This document shows positions 1-4,988 of a stretch of 6,009 bases of DNA, one piece after another. The notes under the pieces were generated by a model. It worked only from the letters and a program-made list of their open reading frames with translations. It was not told the origin of the DNA and did not search any database. The DNA is taken from the NCBI GenBank assembly GCA_002394965.1, contig DGVL01000038.1, positions 1 through 6,009 on the forward strand, given 5' to 3'. How positions within the stretch are numbered: the first letter of the stretch is position 1; each line of letters starts with the position of its first letter. The translations under genes and the position numbers were made by a program. Source of the DNA: Lachnospira sp. UBA4285. Lineage in GTDB: Bacteria; Bacillota; Clostridia; Lachnospirales; Lachnospiraceae.

Positions 1-509
1 AGATCTACGACATGGCGAAGAACGTTCTGTTTGAAACCGCCGATGTCACGGTCCAGATCCTCGGCAACGGCTTCGACATGCAGGCCTTCCTGAAGGATGC
101 CAAGGACAAGGTCGTGACCAAGACCAATCAGAACGCTTTTCCGGCCTACCAGTACGGACGCGGGGCTTATGACTACGGGAACAAGCCTGCGACGACGGTG
201 GTCACTCCCGCATCGGCCGCAAAGCCTGCGGCTCCCGCCGCTCCTGCGAAACCTGCGGCCGCCGCTCAGCCGGCCGCTGCCAAGCAGGACGACGTAAAAA
301 AAAAGAGTTCGAAATTCTCCGGATCTACCCGAAAGTTCGGAAGTAAAAAGGGAAAGCGCAGAACCGGTTCCGAAAACAAAGGAATCGGCGGCTACTCCAA
401 CCTCAGTCCGAAGAACGCCTGTGTCATCTACGATGATGAGGACGATTACGGCGGCTTTGACGACAATAGTCCGTACAGCGCTTTCGGGTACCGCGAGGGA
501 GTCTGGTAA
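1..509 (+). CDS. Hypothetical protein with A/P-rich linker, probably 5'-truncated by the window edge
   Basis: I do not recognise the family. The first ATG is at position 12, but the frame is open to the left edge (Ile-Tyr-Asp before Met) and no ribosome binding site fits in the 11 bases available, so the true start is probably outside the window. Numbered from that Met (165 residues): a compact N-terminal segment of about 40 residues with beta-like alternation (VTVQILGNG, then FDMQAFLKDA), a Tyr/Gly-rich stretch (46-57), an Ala/Pro/Lys linker (about 59-92), a strongly basic patch (96-117, Lys/Arg/Ser/Gly), and an acidic, aromatic tail (about 140-165) ending in Trp. There is no signal peptide or membrane segment. 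The mixed-charge, low-complexity C-terminus suggests a nucleic-acid-binding or structural protein; that is inference. It is followed after 42 bases by the acidic protein gene and is probably in the same operon. Confidence 0.65.
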   Translation, partial: IYDMAKNVLFETADVTVQILGNGFDMQAFLKDAKDKVVTKTNQNAFPAYQYGRGAYDYGNKPATTVVTPASAAKPAAPAAPAKPAAAAQPAAAKQDDVKKKSSKFSGSTRKFGSKKGKRRTGSENKGIGGYSNLSPKNACVIYDDEDDYGGFDDNSPYSAFGYREGVW

Positions 510-533
510 GTAATTCAGCAGGGAATCTGGTAA
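497..533 (+). repeat. Short direct repeat straddling a stop codon
   Basis: GGGAGTCTGGTAA (497-509) is repeated as GGGAATCTGGTAA (521-533), 12 of 13 bases identical and 24 bases apart. The first copy encodes the last residues and TAA stop of the upstream gene; the second lies just before the ribosome binding site of the next gene. It looks like a small local duplication. No function can be assigned. Confidence 0.5.
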
Positions 534-551
534 ACGGGGAGGGTTTATCAC

Positions 552-1004
552 ATGACAAGACTGGAATTTGAACGGGAAGTAACCACATGGTACGAACTGG
601 AGGATTTCTGCCGGGATATCGACTGTGACATCGCAGACAATGTCATGAGTCCGGATGCTCGTGACGAATGGATCAATGATGAACTGGTCGACCTGGCCAG
701 GAACAGCACCTGGCGTGAAATGTACGATACGCTCGCCGAATACGACAGGCAAGACGGGTACGATTACTACCTGTACGACAACTACTACGGCGAAATGAGA
801 GGCGTTACCGACGACGACTTCGATGACTACAAGGAACGGGTCATGGACTTTGCCGAGCGCAACGGGGAATTCGACCCGGAGGAAGAAGAGGAAGAGCCGG
901 AAGAACCGGAAGAGGAGACGGTTTTCACCGAGGAAAACACCCTCCCGGCACCGGAAGAAGACTGCTCGCTTGACGACATGTTCAGCGACGCCATGGTTGC
1001 ATAA
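552..1004 (+). CDS. Highly acidic hypothetical protein
   Basis: 150 residues, family not recognised. The start is set by GGGGAGGG (536-543), 8 bases before ATG. The first ~105 residues are rich in Asp, Glu, Tyr and Trp and look helical (EFEREVTTWYELEDFCRDID). A Tyr/Asp cluster spans about 70-80 and Asp runs occur at 87-92. Residues 110-123 are an almost pure Glu tract broken by Pro, followed by a tail ending in a second short acidic helix (about 138-147). There is no signal peptide or membrane segment. The extreme negative charge suggests a DNA mimic, a chaperone-like partner, or a binder for the basic patch of the preceding protein; this is inference. Its TAA stop (1002-1004) overlaps the Shine-Dalgarno of the ThiF-like gene, so the two genes are probably translationally linked. 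Confidence 0.8.
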   Translation: MTRLEFEREVTTWYELEDFCRDIDCDIADNVMSPDARDEWINDELVDLARNSTWREMYDTLAEYDRQDGYDYYLYDNYYGEMRGVTDDDFDDYKERVMDFAERNGEFDPEEEEEEPEEPEEETVFTEENTLPAPEEDCSLDDMFSDAMVA

Positions 1005-1015
1005 GGAGGATCACG

Positions 1016-1699
1016 ATGGATCTCAGTAAATGCTACGATTTTTTCCAGCCCGAGAAGATTGACGGCCGCATCCACATCATCGGCTGCGGTTCGGTAGGTT
1101 CCACCCTCGCCGAGCTCATGGTCCGCAACGGCCTGACCAAGCTGACGCTGTGGGATTTCGACACGGTGGAGCCGCACAACATTTCCAACCAGATGTTCCG
1201 TCACAAGGATATCAACCGTCCGAAGGTGGAGGCGCTTCGTGATCTTCTCATCGAGATCAATCCAGACGCCGCCGACTTCATCGAGATCCAGCCGGAAGGC
1301 TGGCAGGGAAAGCTCCTGTCCGGGTATCTCTTCCTCTGTGTCGATAACATCGACCTCCGCCGCCAGATTGTGGAGCGTCACATCGACAGTCCGTTTGTAA
1401 AAGCGGCTTTTGATTTCCGCACCCTCCTGACAAGTGCCCAGCACTACGCTGCGGACTGGACGAACTACAAACAGAAGCAGAACCTTCTGAAATCCATGCA
1501 GTTCAGCCATGACGAAGCGAAGACCGAGACGCCGGTTTCCGCCTGCGGTGTAACGCTCGGCGTTGCGACGACGGTTCGGTCGATCTGCGAACTCGGCGTG
1601 AACAATTTCCTGAACTTCGTCAAGGGCGAGGGGCTGAAGACCTACGTGGAATTCGACGGCTTCCACTTCGCGATCCTCGCTTTCCCGATGGACGAGTAA
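1016..1699 (+). CDS. ThiF/E1-like adenylyltransferase family protein
   Basis: 227 residues; start set by AAGGAGGA (1003-1010). The Rossmann nucleotide-binding loop GCGSVGS is at residues 23-29. It is followed by acidic residues in LWDFDTVEPHN (45-55; D47 and D49), then NISNQMFRHKDINRPK (55-70), which matches the NxxRQ...D...K adenylation region of ThiF/MoeB/E1 enzymes but has Asn where Arg is usual. CVDN (108-111) matches the Asp that binds Mg-ATP. SACGVTLGVATTV (175-187) corresponds to the conserved helix after the crossover loop. Family enzymes adenylate the C-terminal Gly of a ubiquitin-like or sulfur-carrier protein. No such partner with a Gly-Gly end is visible here, and no CxxC zinc pairs are present, so this is a short, stand-alone E1-like domain. 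ThiF proteins of this size occur on plasmids and phages, including the PRTRC gene set, but the neighbours do not let me assign that set. The family call is firm; the substrate is unknown. Confidence 0.88.
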   Translation: MDLSKCYDFFQPEKIDGRIHIIGCGSVGSTLAELMVRNGLTKLTLWDFDTVEPHNISNQMFRHKDINRPKVEALRDLLIEINPDAADFIEIQPEGWQGKLLSGYLFLCVDNIDLRRQIVERHIDSPFVKAAFDFRTLLTSAQHYAADWTNYKQKQNLLKSMQFSHDEAKTETPVSACGVTLGVATTVRSICELGVNNFLNFVKGEGLKTYVEFDGFHFAILAFPMDE

Positions 1700-1713
1700 T
1701 ACCGAACAGATGC

Positions 1714-1745
1714 GCAGCCTGCCGGTAATCCAATCGGCGGGCTGC
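1714..1745 (+). other. Stable hairpin between the ThiF-like gene and ncRNA A
   Basis: GCAGCCTGCCG (1714-1724) pairs with CGGCGGGCTGC (1735-1745): 11 pairs including one G-U, closing a 10-base loop. The stem is GC-rich like an intrinsic terminator, but the bases after it (TCCGCAAAACC) contain no U-run, so termination is doubtful. It ends six bases before the closing stem of ncRNA A and could insulate or protect the 5' end of that RNA, or mark a processing point. A smaller hairpin holds the equivalent place before ncRNA C (4600-4615). Confidence 0.6.
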
Positions 1746-1751
1746 TCCGCA

Positions 1752-2101
1752 AAACCGTAATGCAATGTGTCATGTTTTCACATGGCGGCTTTTGCTGTCA
1801 GCAAAAGTAACGACTTGAGCAGCGAAAAGGGGGAGGCTCTGGAGGCGCAACGAGACTGGTGCGATGTCGTCGCAACCCAGAGTTTCGAGATAAGGGCTGA
1901 TCTGGCTCACAGTAATTTTTCTTACTCCGAACACCGGTCTGAATCATCAGGTTTTCTCAGGTTTTCCGTGCAGATCAGCTCCAGAATCCTGACAATTCAT
2001 CCTTATCTTCACCATCCCCACCAATTGTTGAGTTGATGATTTACTCTTCCGCAGCAGGAACTCATCAGCTGCCAGGCTTTTATGTAATCAGATTACGGTT
2101 T
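1752..2101 (+). ncRNA. Structured ncRNA, copy A (RT-associated family)
   Basis: About 350 nt filling the gap before the RT gene. Closing stem P1: AAACCGTAAT (1752-1761) with ATTACGGTTT (2092-2101), 10 perfect pairs over ~330 nt. Next comes GTAATGCAATG, shared with copies B and C. P2: CATGT (1771-1775) with ACATG (1780-1784). P3: CTTTTGC (1789-1795), loop TGTCA, GCAAAAG (1801-1807). Then the shared strand TAACGACTTGAGC and a purine-rich run. P4: CTCTGG (1837-1842) with CCAGAG (1877-1882), enclosing TGCGA/TCGCA (1860-1864/1870-1874). Long stem in the variable region: GATAAGG (1889-1895) with CCTTATC (2001-2007), then GCTGATCTG (1896-1904) with CAGATCAGC (1971-1979). A further 9-pair stem joins 2031-2039 to 2062-2070 with one G-U. 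The strand is taken as + because all neighbours are +; the ends are those of P1, not mapped transcript ends. The short reading frames crossing it are not convincing genes. Confidence 0.82.
1947..1966 (+). repeat. Perfect tandem 10-mer in the variable region of ncRNA A
   Basis: TCAGGTTTTC occurs twice back to back (1947-1956 and 1957-1966), within the loop of the long stem of ncRNA A. Copies B and C have different short tandem repeats in their own variable regions (3508-3523 and 4880-4899). Confidence 0.85.
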
Positions 2102-2115
2102 AAAGACGATGAAAC

Positions 2116-2121
2116 GGGAGG
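2116..2121 (+). promoter_or_regulatory. Ribosome binding site fixing the RT start
   Basis: GGGAGG sits five bases before ATG 2127. The in-frame ATG at 2109 has no purine-rich site at a usable distance, because the bases before it belong to the P1 3' strand of ncRNA A. Start 2127 is therefore preferred, leaving 25 bases between the end of ncRNA A and the start codon. Confidence 0.8.
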
Positions 2122-2126
2122 ATAAC

Positions 2127-3284
2127 ATGGTCTATATCACAGTGAAGCAGCCTCCGATGTATCACCAGATGACATTGGACGAACTGCTGAGCGATTCCTA
2201 CGGCCCGGTGCCGACGCTGAATCCAAACCTCACGAATACAAGAACCTACGAGCTGGATCGGGTAAGCGAGTACATGGCCCGCAAGCTTCGCTTCAACATC
2301 CCAGGCCTGATCAATCGCCTGAAACAGTTCAACCTCATGACCGACAGCCTCCGCGCGGTTCCGAGGCACGATCTCTATCGGGAATTCAAGATCCCGAAGA
2401 AATCCGGCGGCTGGCGTGACATCTCCGCTCCCCAGCCTCAGCTCATGGATGCGCTGCGGATGTTGAAGGACATCTTCGAGAACGATTTCCGCGCGCTGTA
2501 CCACACATCCGCTTTCGCCTACATACGCAAACGCAGCACGCTGGATGCCATGAAGCGGCATCAGGACAACGAGAGTCGCTGGTATGCCAAGTATGATCTC
2601 CATAACTTCTTCGGCAGCACCACCCTGGAATTCATCCTGAAGATGCTCTCCATGATCTACCCTTTCTCCGAGGTAATGAACTGCGAGGAGGGGAAACGTG
2701 AGCTGACCAAAGCGATTGAGCTTGCGATTCTGGACGGCGGGCTTCCCCAGGGCACGCCCATCAGTCCGATGATTACCAACATCATCATGATCCCCGTGGA
2801 CTACAAGCTCTCCAACATGCTCCGCAGCTACGAGCGCCAGAACTTCGTGTACACCAGATACGCCGACGACTTCCAGATTTCCTCCAAATACGACTTCAAC
2901 TACCGGGAAATCGAGTCGGCGATCAAGCAGGTTCTCGCCTCCTTCGGCGCGCCCTTCACCATCAACGAGAAGAAAACCAGATACGGGAGCAGCTCGGGAA
3001 GAAATTTTAACCTGGGGCTCATGCTCTGCAAAGACCAGGACGGGAAGGTCCGGATCACCGTCGGTCATGAGAAGAAAAGAATCTTCCGTGCAAAGCTGAG
3101 CTCCTTCATTCTGGACACCAAGAACGGCCGCCCCTGGGATCTGCATGATGTCCAGGTTCTTGAGGGGTATCGGAACTACCTCCACATGATCGAACCGGAC
3201 GCAGCCGATAAAATCATCCTCAAGGCAGGGGAGAAGTACAACGTAAATGTTAAGCTGCTGATTCAGTCTCAGCTTCAGGCATAA
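2127..3284 (+). CDS. Reverse transcriptase, retron/group II-like, with flanking multicopy ncRNA
   Basis: 385 residues from Met 2127. An N-terminal extension (1-80) precedes the RT fold. Motif 1 region: IPKKSGGWRDISAP (89-102). Next is AFAYIRKRSTLDAMKRH (129-145), aligned with the segment that carries NAxxH in retron RTs; His145 is kept but Asn-Ala is not. Catalytic Asp157 lies in YDLHNFF (156-162). GLPQGTPISP (205-214) is the QGxxxSP motif. YADD (245-248) supplies the other two catalytic Asps, so the enzyme should be active. INEKKTRYG (279-287) and NLGLML (295-300) occupy the place of the retron VTG segment, in divergent form. The thumb follows (about 310-385), with LEGYRNYLHMIEP (345-357) resembling retron and related thumbs. 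There is no maturase, HNH or integrase domain, so it is not a mobile group II intron protein. QGxxxSP instead of a DGR-type SQ motif, and no variable target gene, argue against a diversity-generating retroelement. Structured RNAs flank it on both sides; use of them as template or primer is inference. Confidence 0.93.
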   Translation: MVYITVKQPPMYHQMTLDELLSDSYGPVPTLNPNLTNTRTYELDRVSEYMARKLRFNIPGLINRLKQFNLMTDSLRAVPRHDLYREFKIPKKSGGWRDISAPQPQLMDALRMLKDIFENDFRALYHTSAFAYIRKRSTLDAMKRHQDNESRWYAKYDLHNFFGSTTLEFILKMLSMIYPFSEVMNCEEGKRELTKAIELAILDGGLPQGTPISPMITNIIMIPVDYKLSNMLRSYERQNFVYTRYADDFQISSKYDFNYREIESAIKQVLASFGAPFTINEKKTRYGSSSGRNFNLGLMLCKDQDGKVRITVGHEKKRIFRAKLSSFILDTKNGRPWDLHDVQVLEGYRNYLHMIEPDAADKIILKAGEKYNVNVKLLIQSQLQA

Positions 3285-3298
3285 ACAATTGTAAAGAT

Positions 3299-3607
3299 CT
3301 GTAATGAAATGTGTTTTACTCAGGTAAAACAGCTTCTGCTGTCAGCGGAAGTAACGCTTTGAGCAAGAAGAGGGAGAGAGGGTACTGGTGTATCCAGAAG
3401 GCGTGGTTTTCTATCCCACGCGACACTGGTGCTCGGGTCTCGATCTTCCGCACCAAACCTTCCGGTGTAAGAACACAAAACCAGCCATTTGTCAATAGAA
3501 ATTACCCCGTGATTTCGTGATTTTCGGCTCACAACACCCTGGTTTTTCGTGTTCAGCCAACCCTGCTCGATCCGGAATTTTTCCTTCTATCGTTTATGTA
3601 ATTACAG
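3299..3607 (+). ncRNA. Structured ncRNA, copy B (RT-associated family)
   Basis: About 309 nt, starting 14 bases after the RT stop. P1: CTGTAAT (3299-3305) with ATTACAG (3601-3607), 7 perfect pairs, with weaker pairing possible outside. Shared GTAATGAAATG follows. P2: GTTTTAC (3313-3319), loop TCAG, GTAAAAC (3324-3330). P3: CTTCTGC (3333-3339), loop TGTCA, GCGGAAG (3345-3351). The shared strand TAACGCTTTGAGC and AAGAAGAGGGAG follow directly. A P4-like stem: TACTGGTG (3383-3390) with CACTGGTG (3424-3431), using three G-U pairs, enclosing GCGTGG/CCACGC (3401-3406/3416-3421). Long stem of the variable region: GAACACAAAACCAG (3471-3484) with 3539-3554, 14 pairs with a two-base bulge (TC, 3547-3548). 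The 3' end, TTTATGTAAT then TACAG, resembles copy A. It precedes the ligase-like gene, whose chosen start is 55 bases further on. Strand and ends are inferred as for copy A. Confidence 0.82.
3508..3523 (+). repeat. Perfect tandem 8-mer in the variable region of ncRNA B
   Basis: CGTGATTT occurs twice in tandem (3508-3515, 3516-3523) in the loop closed by the 14-pair stem of ncRNA B. Its position in the loop of the long stem matches that of the tandem repeat in copy A. Confidence 0.8.
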
Positions 3608-3650
3608 CGATACTATGGTTGGATTACAGATCAGTTCCGCGCAACAAGGA

Positions 3651-3657
3651 AAGGAAG
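3651..3657 (+). promoter_or_regulatory. Ribosome binding site fixing the ligase-like start
   Basis: AAGGAAG lies five bases before ATG 3663. Earlier in-frame starts are worse: the GTG at 3549 lies inside a stem of ncRNA B, and the ATG at 3615 is preceded by the P1 3' strand of that RNA with no purine-rich site. The 3663 start also begins exactly where similarity to the T4 ligase N-terminus begins. Confidence 0.75.
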
Positions 3658-3662
3658 ATGCG

Positions 3663-4598
3663 ATGAAATCATACTGCTCTCAGATTGATGAGCTTCGCAA
3701 AGCCGGAAAGAATGAGAAAGCGGCGGTTCTTCAGCGGTATCAGACAGAAACGGACTTTCGTCTGTTCCTTTTTTACCTGCTGAATCCGCTGTTTTCCTGT
3801 CGCCTGTCCGAGGAAATGCTCCTGCTCCAGGACGGGGAAACCTACACAGAAGAGATGCCGCTGGTATTCTTCGAGACACCCTTTGAATGCTGCGAATTCC
3901 TGGGCGGCCTGCGCAGCATGGACGCTGCGACGCTGCGTCAGGTCAAGCTTCTCCTCTACGGTCATTGTAAGGAAGAGCTGGAACGGGAGCTTCTGATCGG
4001 GCTTTTCACCCATACGCTCCGTCTCGGGGTTTCCATCAAGACGGTGAACCGGGTAATCCCCGGGCTGATTCCTCCATGGCGGATCCAGCTCGCCACACCG
4101 ATCGGATCCTGTCCGGTGGAGCCAGGCACATCCTTTTGGCTGACGCCGATTGCCGGCGGAAGGCGTGCGACCTTCTACCGTGGACGTTTGATCTCCGGTG
4201 ACGGCATGCCCGTGACCGGCCGGGAAAAGATCGAGAACCTGCTTAGCGGTTTCTGTGAGGAAAACGCTGCGGTTCTGGACGGCGTGCTGACCGACGACTG
4301 CTTCCGGATTTTCGACATTATCCCGCTCACGGATTTTGAATCGGCGAATCCGAAGACACCGTATAGCGTACGCCGTATGGTTTTGGAACGCGCATTTGCG
4401 TCTCTGAATACGGAATCCACTTCGGTGGTTCCGCTGCTCTACCACGGCTCCGACCAGCGCGTCATCGACAGGCTCATGGAGCGGCCCTGGCTGGCGGAAA
4501 GCGATATATGGGGAGGCCTGATGCTGAATCTGGACACCCCGTACTACCGCAAAGCCCACCACGGGTGCCTGTCGATCCGCACGAAAAATAAAAAGTAA
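3663..4598 (+). CDS. Catalytically dead T4-type ATP-dependent DNA ligase homologue (pseudo-ligase)
   Basis: 311 residues. The N-terminal domain follows phage T4 DNA ligase: IDELRKAGKNEKAAVLQRY (8-26) resembles its first helices, and LRLGVSIKTVNRVIPGLIPP (119-138) matches the LECGASVSIANKVWPGLIPE region. The adenylation domain follows, with its landmarks but without its chemistry. At motif I (KxDGxR) it reads IAGGRR (163-168): the lysine that takes AMP is Ile163 and the Asp is Gly165. Motif III (DGEL) reads DGVL (206-209), Glu to Val. Motif IIIa is kept (FRIFDIIPL, 214-222), as is YSVRRMVLE (234-242). Motif IV (EGxxxK) reads GGLMLN (284-289), losing Glu and Lys; motif V reads LSIR (303-306), losing its lysines. 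The protein ends there, so the OB-fold is absent (T4 ligase has 487 residues). The reading frame is intact, with no stop or frameshift, so this looks like a maintained non-enzymatic role, perhaps binding nicked DNA or RNA-DNA. The comparison with T4 ligase is from memory. Confidence 0.78.
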   Translation: MKSYCSQIDELRKAGKNEKAAVLQRYQTETDFRLFLFYLLNPLFSCRLSEEMLLLQDGETYTEEMPLVFFETPFECCEFLGGLRSMDAATLRQVKLLLYGHCKEELERELLIGLFTHTLRLGVSIKTVNRVIPGLIPPWRIQLATPIGSCPVEPGTSFWLTPIAGGRRATFYRGRLISGDGMPVTGREKIENLLSGFCEENAAVLDGVLTDDCFRIFDIIPLTDFESANPKTPYSVRRMVLERAFASLNTESTSVVPLLYHGSDQRVIDRLMERPWLAESDIWGGLMLNLDTPYYRKAHHGCLSIRTKNKK

Positions 4599-4599
4599 C

Positions 4600-4615
4600 A
4601 TCGGCTGAGGCCGAT
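4600..4615 (+). other. Small hairpin between the ligase-like gene and ncRNA C
   Basis: ATCGGC (4600-4605), loop TGAG, GCCGAT (4610-4615), directly after the TAA stop and one base before the P1 stem of ncRNA C. No U-run follows, so it is a weak terminator at best. It takes the same place as the 1714-1745 hairpin before copy A. Confidence 0.55.
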
Positions 4616-4616
4616 C

Positions 4617-4963
4617 TTACCCTGTAATGCAATGACAACCATGTGTTGTGCTCTTGCTGTCAGCGAGAGTGACGCTTCGAGAAAGAAGAGGGAAGGAACC
4701 GCAGGCCGTTGCCTTCTTGGATCTCCAGAGGACTGCCGTCGGTAGCTCGGTAAGCCTGACCCTGGCGGCCTCTCGACACGCGTACTCTTGAGCAACTTTT
4801 TCCAACGTAATTGTTACTCAGACGCAAGTTCTCTTGGGAGAACCTGAACTTTTTCTCTCAAATGCGAGCCGAATCGATTCCTGGAAAACCCTGGAAAGCT
4901 TGGCGCCATCCGGCTTTTTCAGGTATCCAACATCGCAGCATCTCCACGTAGATTACAGGGTAA
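4617..4963 (+). ncRNA. Structured ncRNA, copy C (RT-associated family)
   Basis: About 347 nt between the ligase-like and phosphoesterase genes. P1: TTACCCTGTAAT (4617-4628) with ATTACAGGGTAA (4952-4963), 12 perfect pairs. Shared GTAATGCAATG follows. P2: ACAAC (4635-4639), loop CATGT, GTTGT (4645-4649). P3: CTCTTGC (4651-4657), loop TGTCA, GCGAGAG (4663-4669). Shared strand TGACGCTTCGAG, then AAGAAGAGGGA. P4: AGGCCG (4703-4708) with CGGCCT (4766-4771), enclosing CTGCC/GGTAG (4733-4737/4741-4745, one G-U). In the variable region: GTTCTC/GAGAAC (4828-4833/4838-4843); GTAA/TTAC (4807-4810/4814-4817), also found in copy A at 1912-1925; the palindrome GAATCGATTC (4871-4880); and 4890-4899 with 4913-4923. 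The P1 3' strand ends 25 bases before the next start codon, the same distance as in copy A. An A8 run follows at 4962-4969. Strand and ends are inferred as for copy A. Confidence 0.82.
4880..4899 (+). repeat. Near-perfect tandem 10-mer in the variable region of ncRNA C
   Basis: CCTGGAAAAC (4880-4889) is followed at once by CCTGGAAAGC (4890-4899), one mismatch. The second unit can pair with GCTTTTTCAGG (4913-4923) with one bulge, and the first could compete for the same partner. Confidence 0.75.
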
Positions 4964-4988
4964 AAAAAAGAATGAAAGGATGTGAGAC

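Noticed and set aside
296..304. Run of nine A residues in the first gene as a programmed frameshift site
   Set aside because: It reads naturally as Lys codons leading into a basic region. A -1 shift soon meets a stop, and there is no evident downstream stimulatory structure.
827..1765. Long minus-strand open frame opposite the acidic and ThiF-like genes
   Set aside because: It runs antisense to two well-supported genes with strong ribosome sites and clear motifs, and its translation includes long Ser and Val/Glu/Leu runs typical of shadow frames. No family motif is seen.
1767..2036. Small + strand frame (89 codons) inside ncRNA A
   Set aside because: It crosses P2, P3 and the long stem, has no ribosome binding site, and has no counterpart in copies B and C.
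2100..3185. Minus-strand open frame of about 360 codons opposite the RT
   Set aside because: Its length reflects codon bias of the RT gene on the other strand. The RT has all catalytic motifs; the antisense product has none.
2127..3284. Diversity-generating retroelement
   Set aside because: The RT has QGxxxSP rather than the DGR-type SQ motif. There is no Avd-like gene and no template/variable repeat pair differing at adenines.
1752..3284. Canonical single-copy retron
   Set aside because: The outline is similar, but the RNA is longer, is present three times, lacks an obvious AGC branch site right after the 5' end stem, and the NAxxH and VTG signatures are degenerate. I keep 'retron-like' only as an analogy.
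3311..3520. Small + and - strand frames inside ncRNA B
   Set aside because: They overlap conserved RNA stems, lack ribosome sites and show no protein-level conservation with copies A or C.
3669..4601. Minus-strand open frame opposite the ligase-like gene
   Set aside because: The + strand product aligns with T4 ligase along its length, so the antisense frame is a shadow.
4600..4620. Intrinsic terminator after the ligase-like gene
   Set aside because: The hairpin is followed by CTTACC, not a U-run, and P1 of ncRNA C starts immediately after.
1752..4963. CRISPR array or recent insertion-sequence copies
   Set aside because: Units are ~310-350 nt and hundreds of bases apart with genes between. 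There is no short regular repeat/spacer pattern, no target-site duplication was seen, and the copies are too diverged for recent insertions.
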